Shown: positions 13,258 to 24,517 of the stretch, piece by piece
Layout of the letters: every line of letters starts with the position of its first letter
Numbering within the stretch: the stretch's first letter is position 1
From: Spirodela intermedia
Lineage: Eukaryota > Streptophyta > Magnoliopsida > Alismatales > Araceae
Direction: 5' to 3'
NCBI GenBank assembly: GCA_902729315.2
Contig: LR746266.1
Coordinates: 5,834,259-5,898,258 of the forward strand
Length of the DNA: 64,000 nt
Notes under the pieces: model-generated
What the model was told of the DNA's origin: nothing
The model's database searches: none
The model's input: the letters and a program-made list of their open reading frames with translations, nothing else
Translations under genes and position numbers: made by a program

Positions 13258-13262
<5 letters not shown>
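13160..13262. repeat. Tandem duplication, period 56 bp
   Basis: Two copies beginning GATACGCCCTCC at 13160 and 13216. Both contain CGCATTGTCTGAGATGCAAA and run into the adjoining CT microsatellite. Confidence 0.85.
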
Positions 13263-13331
<69 letters not shown>

Positions 13332-13358
13332 TGAGTGTATGTATATATATATATATAC
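13263..13358. repeat. Composite (CT)n-(AC)n-(TA)n microsatellite
   Basis: A CT tract (13263-13300) passes directly into an AC tract (to about 13329) and then, after a short spacer, a TA tract near 13341-13358. Confidence 0.9.
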
Positions 13359-14258
13359 ACATATATCTCTTTCATTAATTATACACCTGAGGATGGCTTG
13401 AGAAATCTATTCAATTAATTATTTGAATTCATTTTACTATGATCCACTAGATTTAAATTTTCTAATTAAATATATTGAGTATAGTGTGGTATGTATTGTA
13501 ATACTATCATAAGATAACTCACCCAAATTAATATCAGGGATTTAGAGAGCTACCCAAGCCATTAAAGTAAGGTTCAAACTAATTAAACAAACAAATAACT
13601 CAGATTGGAACCTCTTCAAGACACATAAATAATTAAGATAAATTAATTTATACTTAATTTCTATCCTTGTTTCTTATCAACCGAATGGGCTGTTTCTGCG
13701 GTGGGCTTTTGACACAAAGTTTCAACAGCGCCATGAGCTATTTGGTGGGCTGGAGACATTAAAGCTCATAGAGACTTGACAACATCGTGATGATTACTTG
13801 GTCGGTTAGTGCTAGTAAACTGTGAGGAGGCTTGACGATATTGTCATTGATGTTTATTGGGCTTAAGCCAATAGAGTTTGTGGAAGATGGGCAACATCTT
13901 GATTATTGTTTTGCTGGGCTTGAGGAAATAAAGCTTGTGGTAGAGTGATTGCCTTGACATTAACCTTGGGATGGTGGATATAGACTAGAGGCCAAAACTC
14001 TCTTCAAAATATATGAAATTCTTTTTTTTCAAATCACATAATCTTGTCAAATTAGAATCACTGGATCTATTTACTCCCCTCTAGATTACATTAGTCAATC
14101 TATGGGTCATTCAATTGATATCAGAGTCAACCCCTAGTTAGAAGTGATCACACTCTTAAAAGAGTAGACCACCACTATTGAATGGATCTAATTATGTATA
14201 TTTAAAAGCTAGAATAATGATTTACATTGGAGCTCTTGATAATAATATATGAAAGTAT

Positions 14259-14693
14259 CATTTACAATGATCAAGCTCTTAATTTTTTAAAAAATGACTA
14301 ACTTGACCATTATAATCATGGTAAAATAAGATTTAGAAATGAATCTGAGAAATGGTCTTGCACTTTGAATACCAAATCATTCTAACAGTGTTTAGATGAA
14401 AATCTCTGTCACAGGCATAGGCATGGCACACGTTGGAGAGAAACTTCAACGACGAAAATGATGCAGCAAACAATGCAAAGAACTTCAAACAACACATATT
14501 TTAGGCCAAATTCCAGACCCTGATGTGAAAGATAATGTTCTCATTTCCAATTGTTATTAGCCATCACAAACGATTATCCACATCAGGCCATCAGGATTGA
14601 AGGTGTGATGCAAACGACTGATTGCACAATGATCATCTGCTCAAATCCTGGTGAAGAACATGAGAGAGTGTAAGAGCTTGATCATTATAAATG
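14259..14693. mobile_element. MITE-like element bounded by 23-bp inverted repeats
   Basis: The 23 bases at 14259-14281 and the reverse complement of 14671-14693 agree at 22 of 23 positions; the shared core is AATGATCAAGCTCTTA. Each end has further internal symmetry: 14677-14699 is itself a hairpin with 10-bp arms and a 3-base loop, and 14306-14325 is again inverted against 14683-14703. The interior has no reading frame of note. A non-autonomous DNA transposon or fold-back element explains this best; no clear target-site duplication is visible, so the exact ends are uncertain. Confidence 0.5.
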
Positions 14694-15555
14694 ATCAAGT
14701 TAGTGTAAGAACCAGCTGGTAATCTACTCTACTCCCCTGCAGCTGTCTTAACAGGGAACGCAGATCGAGGCGAGATCAGGCTCTGCGTTGAAAGACTGCT
14801 TACGGAGGGAGAGGTAGACTTGTCTCCTCTCGCCTGAAGCTTGGTGGATGAAACCTTCTCCAAGGTTGCTGTCGACTGCAGCATAAAACTGACCCAGATT
14901 CTGAACTAGATGACGCGGCAGAAGAAGAAGAACGCCACTCGTTCTTCATAGTTGTTAGATACACGAGGCTTCCACCAATTGAGCTGAGGCTTCACTCTGC
15001 ATCAGCCTTCATAACCCTCAGGGAGATTTCTTTCCCATCAAATTGCTCAAAAGATTGTACTGTTCATAAGCAACGTTACGAACCCTCAGGGAGACTTTAA
15101 GCACCAGAGATCCACAGCGAAACACAATCAATCACGGCAGCCCCCGGCCGATCATGCTGCATCCAAAGCAAAGAACCACTATTGCTTGTTATTACTCACA
15201 GAGATAAGCAAATACCCTGCATCAATGAGAATAATAAGAGGGCAAAATACATCGTGGAATCTCGAGGCTGGTCCATATCTGAGGATATTCAACATGGAAG
15301 AAATTTACCGTGCACCAGAGCTAATGTCTTCAGGAAGGAGACGTCGATAAAGGATCAACACTGAGAAACAAGCAGAAACCTGAACTCCACGAATGGGCGT
15401 TGATTGAATGTTATAATACACAGACATCATCGAGACCATAACTCATGCCACCTGCCTCTGTTACGAGATCATGGTGCATCCAGGACTGTTCACCTAAAGT
15501 TGCCCAGTAGCACGAGGCACAGGAGGGGTTCAATAACCTGTTGAAAAATTTTGCA

Positions 15556-18456
15556 TCAATAGACAGCTTCAGGCATGTTCACGAGGCCTGTGACGCAATT
15601 TTTCCCGCCTACAGCATCTGAAGCAATCATTTTCCTGCAAAAACCAGGATCTGGGAGAAGAAGAGACCAAATATGCGTCTCTTGGTGAAGTTCTGATACG
15701 TAATCCATGTTTCCACGGGAGATAAAAGCTTGGAACAATTTAACAAAGGCCATGTAACTGGGGTCTGTAGCTCTCTTGACCATTTCACTGATAAGTCTAA
15801 TGGCTGCATCCACATCCCCCTGTTTACACAAGCCATGTATTAATGAAGAGTAGGTGACCACAGAAGGTGAGACTCCTTCTTTTTCCATCCTCTCCTTGTA
15901 CCTGAAAGCTTCAACAAGATTGCCATCCTTACAGTACCCATCAATCAAAGTGTTATATGTGACGACATTAGGATTCACGCCCTTAAGCTTCAACTTATGA
16001 AAGAGTCTGGCTGCTCTATCCAGAGACCCAGACCTGCACAACCCATTAATCAGAGAGTTATATGTTACAATGTTGGGAAGAAGACCTCTGCAGATCATCT
16101 CGTCCCGTAGCAAAAAGGCCTCATTTACATCACCAGCAGCTGAATAGCCGTGGATCAACGTGCAGTATGTGAAGTTGTCTGGAGAGAAGCCCCTCTGCAA
16201 CAAATCTGAAAAGACCCTTCTAGCATCTCCTAACCGGCCAGATCGGCACAGGCTACAGATAACCACATTGACTAGAACATTACTTGGAGGAATGCTTCCA
16301 CCTGAGACTTCATCAAAGGATTTTGAAATTTTCACCACATCAAGATCCAGCGAGTTGGATGAAGAAGGAATTTCGTACAGAGAAAACTCCCTGAGGACGT
16401 CAATCTTATCCACCACTCGGTGGAGCAGTATATTTGCCTCCTCTATCCTCCCTTGTCTGTAAAGACTGCTCACGAGGCTGCTGCATATGAAAATGTTTGG
16501 TGCCACACGGTTCCCCAGCATTTCGAAATAAATCTTAAACGCTTTATCTGTCCTCCCTTCTCTGCACCAGCCAGCAATTAGCGCCCCATAGGTTACAATG
16601 TTGGGAGTCAATCCCTTTGCATGCATGTCAATCAGGAGTTCATCCACTTTCTCATACTCACCACACCTAAATAGCCCAGTAATCAGGGCATTAAAACTTT
16701 CCACTGAAGGAGAAAATCCTTTGTTTTCCATTTCATCTCTGATTTCAAATGCCTTCGCCATGTCACCAACCTTAGAATACCCATCACCCAGGATCCTGTA
16801 AGTCATTCCATCGGGATTGCAGACCCAGTCCCTCATCCTGCCAAATATCCTCTCTGCTTCTGAAAACTTTCCCATTTTAATAAATCCATTAATGGCAGTA
16901 TTAAAGGTAATCCGGTTCTTGGCAAGACCCCTGGCTGTCATCTCATTCCACAGCTTCAAAGCCCAGTCAAACTTCCCAACCTTGAAAAGCCCATTAAGGA
17001 GGGTGCTGCAGCTAATCTCATTTGGTGAGACACCCTTTTTCTGCATCAAGTACCACAGATGTAAGGCATCCTCTACAGCACCCACTCGGCAAAAGCCATT
17101 CAAGAGTGTGTTGTAGGTGAGGACTGTCAGTGAGATGTGCTTCTGTGTCATCGCATCGCAAACATCAAATGCCTCTCTCATTAGCCCTTCTCTGCAGTAC
17201 CCATCCACCAGTGTGTTGTAAGTGTAAGAGTCAGGCTGCAGATGCCCAGTCTCCATCTCCATCGCCACTTTCTCAGCGTCTCTCACTCTGCAAAGCTTGC
17301 AATACCCATTAATCAGAGAATTATATATGTAGGAATTGAGAGGCAATCCTGCGCTCAGCATCTCATCTCTGATCCGAGTAGCATCACCTATTTTCCCACT
17401 CTGACTATAGGCATTTATCAGTGTTCCATAGGCAACTTCGTCGGGAGCAAGACACGCCATCTCCTTCATGTCTCGAAGCACCCTCTCTGCTAGCTCAACC
17501 TTGCCTTCCTTGCAGTAGCCCTTCACCAGCGTTGTGAATGTGACGATATTTGGAGCGATCGCCTTTTCCACCATTGACTTGATGATTCCCTGCGCTGCTT
17601 CCGTGCGCCCCAACTCACAATACCCATTGATCAGGGAATGATATACTACAAGATTCACATCGAAGCCCTTGGTCTCCATTTCCTCTAGAAACTCCTGGGC
17701 ATGGTGAAGATTGCCGCATTTGCAGTGGGCATTAACCACGATTGAGATCGTGTAGACATCAGGTGAGATGTCAGCCATGGTCAGTTGAGAGTAAACACGG
17801 ATTGCCGTGTAGCTGTCGTCGTTCTTGACCAGACTACTGAGAAGACTGTTGCAGGACCTCAGGCTGGGTTTGCAGCCGTACTTTCCCATGTTATCAAGCA
17901 CGTAAAGGGCCTTCCGCGCAGAACCCTTCTCAGCATAAATCTTCAGTAGCATGTCGAACACGGTGGGAGAGAAGGAGAATTCTTTGTAAACCACGACCAA
18001 TTCCTCGAACACGCAAGAGACAGAGCTCCGGCCAAATATCTCTACCAAATCATTCAGGTGCGCCCTCGCCTGGTCAAACATCCGCCCCCTGCACAGGATG
18101 TGGACGATCCTGCAGTAGGAACGAGCGTTAGGCCGGAAGTGCTGCTGACGTAAGGCGATTCCGAAAAACTCCAGGCAGGGAGCTGGTTCGTGCCGGAGTC
18201 TCCCGAGGACGGCGTCGAGGATGTCGTCAGAGAAGTCGAAGGGTAACTTCTGGACGGCGCCGAATCGCTCCAGTATCAAGATCCTACAGAGCCGGTCGAC
18301 GATATCCGCCTTTGAGAGGACGTCCGTCCGGGTCCACGGCCGCCGGTGAAGAAGGCACCGGGAGGCGTGGAAGCGAAGAACCCGTTGCCGCTGAGGGAGG
18401 ACCACGAGCAGCGACAGCAGACTGAGAGGCGCCGAACAAGCGGACCACCTGGGCAT
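15556..18456 (-). CDS. P-class pentatricopeptide repeat protein, 966 residues, intronless
   Basis: One uninterrupted minus-strand exon. The first ~40 residues are basic and poor in acids, fitting a mitochondrial or plastid presequence. From about residue 150 onward come roughly twenty 35-residue PPR units of the P type, each with the pattern VTYNTLI-GYC-EG and often ending in G-PN or G-SPS. A non-PPR spacer of about 45 residues near 685-735 (KIDVLREFSLYE onward) separates the main block from the last six or so units. No E, DYW or SMR tail is present. P-class proteins bind organelle RNA one base per repeat and affect its processing, stability or translation. It resembles the Arabidopsis At1g19290 group; the RNA target is unknown. 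Confidence 0.93.
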   Translation of the reverse strand: MPRWSACSAPLSLLSLLVVLPQRQRVLRFHASRCLLHRRPWTRTDVLSKADIVDRLCRILILERFGAVQKLPFDFSDDILDAVLGRLRHEPAPCLEFFGIALRQQHFRPNARSYCRIVHILCRGRMFDQARAHLNDLVEIFGRSSVSCVFEELVVVYKEFSFSPTVFDMLLKIYAEKGSARKALYVLDNMGKYGCKPSLRSCNSLLSSLVKNDDSYTAIRVYSQLTMADISPDVYTISIVVNAHCKCGNLHHAQEFLEEMETKGFDVNLVVYHSLINGYCELGRTEAAQGIIKSMVEKAIAPNIVTFTTLVKGYCKEGKVELAERVLRDMKEMACLAPDEVAYGTLINAYSQSGKIGDATRIRDEMLSAGLPLNSYIYNSLINGYCKLCRVRDAEKVAMEMETGHLQPDSYTYNTLVDGYCREGLMREAFDVCDAMTQKHISLTVLTYNTLLNGFCRVGAVEDALHLWYLMQKKGVSPNEISCSTLLNGLFKVGKFDWALKLWNEMTARGLAKNRITFNTAINGFIKMGKFSEAERIFGRMRDWVCNPDGMTYRILGDGYSKVGDMAKAFEIRDEMENKGFSPSVESFNALITGLFRCGEYEKVDELLIDMHAKGLTPNIVTYGALIAGWCREGRTDKAFKIYFEMLGNRVAPNIFICSSLVSSLYRQGRIEEANILLHRVVDKIDVLREFSLYEIPSSSNSLDLDVVKISKSFDEVSGGSIPPSNVLVNVVICSLCRSGRLGDARRVFSDLLQRGFSPDNFTYCTLIHGYSAAGDVNEAFLLRDEMICRGLLPNIVTYNSLINGLCRSGSLDRAARLFHKLKLKGVNPNVVTYNTLIDGYCKDGNLVEAFRYKERMEKEGVSPSVVTYSSLIHGLCKQGDVDAAIRLISEMVKRATDPSYMAFVKLFQAFISRGNMDYVSELHQETHIWSLLLPDPGFCRKMIASDAVGGKNCVTGLVNMPEAVY

Positions 18457-19028
18457 CTGATGACACCTAGGGTTTAAGGAGAGACGGCCTCAGGGTTCTG
18501 CAATGGCGGCCGGAGAAGAGGTACAGGCACCACCACCCCATCATGGACAATTTTCTCAGTAGCCAGTGGGACTCCTCAACGGACTAAGCCGACAAATAAG
18601 TGCGGCTCTTCAACAACGGCCCGCCCTAACCCGAACTTGGCGGGCTCGGCCCGGACCGGCCCAGCCCGGCCTGGCTACCATGGAATCCCAAAACCCCGAA
18701 ATCTTTCTCTCTCTATCTATCTCTCCCAAAAAGAAAAACCCATCAACATTTATCATATTTTTAATTAAATAATCATATTCCTCATCTCTCCAAAGTCATA
18801 AAAACACATAATTTGCACTGATATGATCCCATTCATCAGCCAAGGTGATGAATGGCCTCCCTAAATAAACCCTAGAACACTATGAACACAATGATTCACA
18901 TTTTTATACCTCTAGCCTGGAGGAATCACAGGCAAGGTGATGCCTGAGACTTCGGCTACACATCTGAGCAAGAACCCATCTGGGTATCATTCTGACTCTC
19001 ATGAACCCCCATGACACGGACTCTAGAG
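18457..19028. other. Intergenic between the PPR gene promoter and HDR pseudogene 3' end
   Basis: GC-rich part near 18620-18680 with repeated GGCCC/GGCCCG motifs of the kind found in promoters of organelle-protein genes; otherwise AT-rich with nothing recognised. Confidence 0.45.
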
Positions 19029-22000
19029 CTATGATAATTCCAGCCCTTCTTCGTGTTTGATGCTGAAGACCTTCACTAGAACATCCTCGAGAGCCTGCAA
19101 ATCCATGAAAACGGAATGGATTGATCAGCCACTAAGGAGGTGAGTGCTAGATGAGAATTGTCAACGAGTTTCTAAAATAGCTTGTGAAAAATAGTCAACG
19201 AGTTTGGACCTTATCCGGAGTGGAAGCACCTGAGGTCACTCCAATGGTGATGGAACCAGAAGGTAACCAGTCGGCTTTCTCAACCAGCTCTCCGGGCTAT
19301 TTAGAAAACAGAAAGAAAAAAAAATATCACGACCCATCACCGTTGACCAGGAAGATGATGAGAAGCATGAGAACGATGAACTGAAGAGCTCACATTCAGC
19401 TTATAGCTTATACTGTTCCCGGGTCCAATTCTGTCGGCGCAGTCAACTCAGTAGGATGGGATCCCATTGAGCTCCGCGGTCTCCTGTAGATGAGACGTGT
19501 TACTGGAATTCCACCCACCCACCACTAGAATAAGATCCACTTTCTCCTTGACTAGCTTATACATGGCGTCTTGTCGCTCCTGCACCACGATGTCAACAAA
19601 ATCAAGAAAAAAAATATTCCATTTAGAGACTGTCTCGAGTCAACTGAAGGACCAAGAGCTCGTCAGTCAACACAGCTGCAGTCTACTGAGTAATACGCGG
19701 CATCTTAGACTATTAGAGTGAAAGTCAAAGTGAAACAAGGAATTGAGGCTAAAATAATATGGGCATGGCATAAAGTGAAGCAAAAATAATTTCCTACGTC
19801 CATCTAGTTATCGAAAACCACTGCCAGCAAGGAAATACAAAAGTCAAAAGTGAAACAAGGATGAGATACATTTCAATAATGGCTCATCTCCACCTTCGAG
19901 AAAAAGAAGGAATCACCTGGGTACCATCACATATTGTATTGAAGCTTTTGAAATGATCGTTGACATTTTCGATCCCATCTCTTCATCATAGTTTTCTCAA
20001 CAAGTTTTCCTGGGTCACACAAAAAAAATCAAAAATATCACAGATCCGCACACACACACACACACACACACACACCAGATGGAAATGAGATGGTGTAGAG
20101 AAGACAAACCAATTTCCTTCCTCTCCCCTTTGAGCATTGTAGTCTGATTTGCAATGCCCACTCTCACTAAATCATTGTCCGGATCAAAACCGGAGGATAT
20201 GGCGAATCTGAATCTCTGTTAGCATGCAAATGGCTTGAACCCAAGCTCACTGGATAATAAGAGTTCAGCCAGTTTAATAGACAACAAATATTACCTGAAG
20301 AAACTCTTCCTTTGTCGAACTAGAACCATCAAGTCCACCTCCAAGGATGTAGTCACATACATATAATTGCCTGTTTCCAATGAGCAAGTTGGAATGCAAG
20401 ATAATTTCTATAGAATATCAGCTAAGCAATGAGAAAAGACTGCTATAATATGCATTTTATTTTAATATTATTATTTTTTTACCTCTGACATGTTCTTCAC
20501 TATTATATACTTCGCAGCAAACGATGCAGTCCCAATGGTCTCCTCGTGAGAATACTTTCCATGAATTATTGAAGTATAATCTCCCTTTTTGTGCTTTTCA
20601 ACCGTGTTCCAAACCTTTTGCATCGAAACAGAAGGCAATCAACAGTTAATAGATTAAATAATAATAACTAAAAATAAAAAATCAAACCTCCTTCTCTTAC
20701 CTTTGATACACATGGGCAAGTTGTATCAATGATTTGGATTTCCTTTTCACTCAGAATCTGCATCTCCTGGACAGTAGCCTCAAATGCAGGTAAGATCACA
20801 ACATCAAAGTCTTTCTTCCTATCTTCGACGGGGATATCCTTGACTTCCATCTCCTCCAACGTCTGCATTCCGAGAACAGAAACCTTAGTGCCATATATGG
20901 GAATTTCTCAATGGATGTGGGCATCTTAAGTATCGAGTTTTATCAATACATGAGTCGATTAATATGGCATGAAGATGTTTTTTGCAATGCCCATGGGAAA
21001 GATTACTTGGCAAAAAGAAAATGAGGTATATTTCATATAATATGTACATTTATCAGGAGAAAAACGTTGTGAAGAGTCATAGAAACATGAGTTTAGGATC
21101 AAACCACAAAATAATTACGATAATCCGCAGGCTTACTTCAGATATTAACTATTTGTATGGGGTATCTTGTGGCTTAGATGAGATCCAGAACAACCACATA
21201 GCCATCATCTGTATCATGTTATAATCAGAGCAAGTACTATCCATCATGCGACACCCTCTTTGATCACTGGTCAACTCAAAGCTTGAGCAGTGATTTTGTT
21301 TCACCTTAGTGACAGCCGGGTTGTGAATGATCTCATTGGTGATCCAAATATTCTCCGCGGGAAACTGTTTCCTCGCCTCTTATGCAGTCTGAACGCCCCA
21401 GCAGAATCCATAGGATTCTGGCAGCTTCACCTTGACGGTCCCCCAGGTGTACTCGTTGTCATTCTCCTTGAGAATCTAGATCAGGCCACCTGCCCGTTCG
21501 GTAAAGGGAACCGCAGAGAGATCAAACTGATATCAGAAGATTATGCAAACATGAAATTAATAGGAACCTCGGGAGAAAGCCCCCGTAAAGATTCCTACCA
21601 TTGCTTTCAAGAAGAAAAAAATATGTTGAGGAATTCTTCTGTAGAAGCCAATCTCAATCGTTTCTCGTGTATAGGAGAAATGAGCAAGGCATTGGGCGAG
21701 GAATAGGGCGTTGGTGTTCATAAGTTACCGAACTGGTGTACTCCTGGTTCATGAGCTGGAGCGTCTCGTCCTTCCGTCCGAATCCCCTTCGGTTGTAGTT
21801 CTTGCTCGGGGTTAGATTGTGGCGGAACCCCTTGGCATCGAATTCGGCCTCCACAGCCGAACCGGCAGATCCGCCCTCCCCGCCTCCGCATCTCACCGGC
21901 ATTTGCCTCACTCCACCGACTACAGCTCGGCGGATGCCGGAGGCTGGTCTGCTCCCTGATACGGCAAGCCGGACGCCGGAGGGAATGCCCCCAGGAGGGG

Positions 22001-22040
22001 CGACGACGGAGAGCCCACACAACTGGAGTGAAATCGGCAT
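19029..22040 (-). pseudogene. HDR: Non-processed pseudogene of HDR (IspH), MEP-pathway 4-hydroxy-3-methylbut-2-enyl diphosphate reductase
   Basis: The whole HDR gene can be followed with introns in place, from MPISLQLCGLSVV (exon 1, 22040-21729, ending NQEYTSS) to a final exon near 19107-19029. Recognisable blocks in order: [134 protein letters not shown]. Lesions: TAT to TAA at 21382-21380 plus loss of about four codons after GFCWGV; loss of about six codons in FDVV-ILPAF near 20797; a 2-base deletion near 19976; TGG to TGA at 19450-19448 in the SYW motif; and an in-frame TAG at the start of exon 2. A working HDR would be the plastid iron-sulfur enzyme that makes IPP and DMAPP. The three cluster cysteines are still encoded, but no intact protein is possible, so another copy must serve the cell. 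Confidence 0.9.
20049..20075. repeat. (CA)n microsatellite
   Basis: About 13 CA units inside an intron of the HDR pseudogene. Confidence 0.9.
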
Positions 22041-23321
22041 GGCGATTCCCAAACAAAGATTCAGAGGACAGGATCGGCAATGCCAACTTGCCAAGGCTCC
22101 AGCAGCACCAGTGTAGCAAGACGATGATTAAACTCTCTCTCTCTCTCTCTCTCTCTATCTCTATATATATATATATCTCTCTGTCAACGGTCAATGCGTA
22201 CGGAGAATTCTCGTTGTCCCTGTGATTATACGACGAACTCGATCGGCGAAAAGTCAAAAGTGGCGATGATCTAGGATAGCGTGGAATGTCTTTACCCAGT
22301 CTAATGATGCCACGTAAGATCACACGTGGCAAGAGCCCCAATCTGAGCGCCCTGTTAATCAAGGTACTGGCCCGTTGTCCAGTTGCTGTAAGCTAAGGGT
22401 TTTCCAGTTATTTCGATATATTTTACATTATACTGGTAAATATTAAGCTATTTAAATTAATATTAAATAAAATTTTAATAAAATAAATCAAGGCATAGAC
22501 ACGCAGGGTTAACCATTCTTTGAGTGCTTCACTGGAGAGAACAATCTAAGATAAATCACCATGAAATTTCATTCGTGAGACAATTATTTGAATTTTTTAA
22601 AAAAATACGATTTAAATAAAACTATATGAACTCGGAATTTAGGCAATGATTGTGTATAATTACCCTTTTAATTTTTAGTTAATCAAAGTACTTTTATTTC
22701 ATGCACAATCTATCTATTTATGTAAGCTAATCCATGGGTAATTCACATGAATATAACTCGACTTTACATGCCAAAAATATCATATGAAAGGCTCGTTGCT
22801 CTATGATCCTTTTATTTTTATAATTTCTTTATTATATAATCAATTTATTATTTATAATTACCAAGAAGGAGAATGGATATTCACAAAACTCGAGTTCACC
22901 ACTTTTACATAAGAAATAAAAAAGCCTCATCATTTTTCATGAAATTATTTTCTCCCTGTTTATTATACACTCACATGAACCTTCGTTAATAAGTCATATT
23001 TAATTAAATAATGTATTTTCATGTGGTAGGAAAATGAGCCAAGATAGGAACACTCCAAATTAATGTATGATATTAAAAACAATAATACTAGTTATGGAAA
23101 TTAAAAAAAATATTTGGTGCTATGAAATCGTATTTTAAATACATCAGCATTCAAAAAAAGAGAATATTCACTCAAAAATATCATCAAAGTTTCCATCAAA
23201 CTGGAGAAGAAAAATAAATATTAATCAGAAAAATCACATGCTCAAGCCACTAGTTCAACAAGAGATGTGAAAAATTTCTCAATTGGGTACTCTCCACCAA
23301 GAACCTACCACAAAGACGAAC

Positions 23322-23353
<32 letters not shown>

Positions 23354-23607
23354 GTCGAAATTCATGGCAGAAATGAAGGAGCTGAATAAATGTAAAAATG
23401 GATAATTTAGAGTGATCATTATTCTAATAAATGGGCGGTCACCCAACACTCTTGTAATCAATCTACAGGTATAGTGGGTAGCCCCATCCGTTGACCAATC
23501 TCTCATATTCTCTATATCTATATATTTCTTACCCCCACCAAGAAAATAATACTGAGGACTAGCAAAAAAGCAGAAAATAATAGGATATTTACTGGGTTCA
23601 TGCATCA
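22041..23607. other. AT-rich intergenic region between HDR pseudogene and DAR1
   Basis: Contains a CT/TA microsatellite at 22133-22176 in the former HDR promoter and a run of 23 A at 23326-23348. No reading frame with family features; the right end is probably DAR1 3' UTR. Confidence 0.5.
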
Positions 23608-24486
23608 TCAGGGAAACATCCCAGTCAGCTTGATGTGGTCAAGAGTGCGCCGGAGACCATACTGATGCACCGCCTGGTTCCCGGCCCGAAACCCGTCTCC
23701 ATATGCCGATGATGCATCAGATTCGATCTGGTGCCTGAAGAAATCACCTAATTTCCGGTCAAACTCGGATCTTGGCCCCTTCTTGGACCCAGAAGCTGAG
23801 GAAGATGAGCTCGATGCTACATTGCTCCCCGACCCGGCCACAACCTCTGAGTCCAGCCACATGTGGGCAAGAACCTGGCAGATGCCTTCCTCAACTTCCT
23901 GGCTGAGGTTCCGGTATCCTATCAGAAAATAGTAATTTCCCACATCAGGGATCAATAAAATCAGTTAATATATATATATATATATATATATATTGCAAGA
24001 AAATGAATAATCACCATTTAGACGAAGCCATGCATGCATCATCTCATGGGCAAGAATCGATCCTGTCAGGAACCTGTGGGATGATTAAAATAGGGGGGGA
24101 AAATAGAAATATTGACCACATTTTATCCAAAGAATATATAGAAAATCAGATGGCACCTTGGGAGTCCATATAAGATGAGAATGGCTGTGACTTCACAGAC
24201 CCGAGTGAGTCTATACGGCTCGATGATCATATCCATGGCACGATTCCCGGAATCAATTCTGGGTCTCCTCAGGATCTGCGGAAGAAGAAGGTGATTGGCA
24301 GGCATTGCTGAAGAAACATAATGATTCTCTGTTTCAGTGACCCTTACAGTGCTGACAGTCTGCTCTTCCGAGAGGCATAATCCTCTGGTTTCGGGTAGAT
24401 GATGATGCCCCTGCTCACTCACAAGGAATGAATCAACAAAGCATGCGTGTGCAAGAGATAGAGAGAGAAAACAGAGAGAGAGAGAG

Positions 24487-24517
<31 letters not shown>

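Larger units (their letters stand above)
12469..15555. other. AT-rich intergenic region with repeats and element remnants
   Basis: No gene recognised. It contains a 56-bp tandem duplication (13160-13262), a composite microsatellite (13263-13358), three loosely related blocks starting GGGCT near 13753, 13859 and 13916, and an inverted-repeat element (14259-14693). The stretch 14720-15555 is probably in part the 3' UTR of the PPR gene. Confidence 0.5.

Noticed and set aside
21718-22362. 214-codon minus-strand frame over HDR exon 1
   Set aside because: It is a shifted frame of the HDR exon; the true frame carries the conserved HDR N-terminus.
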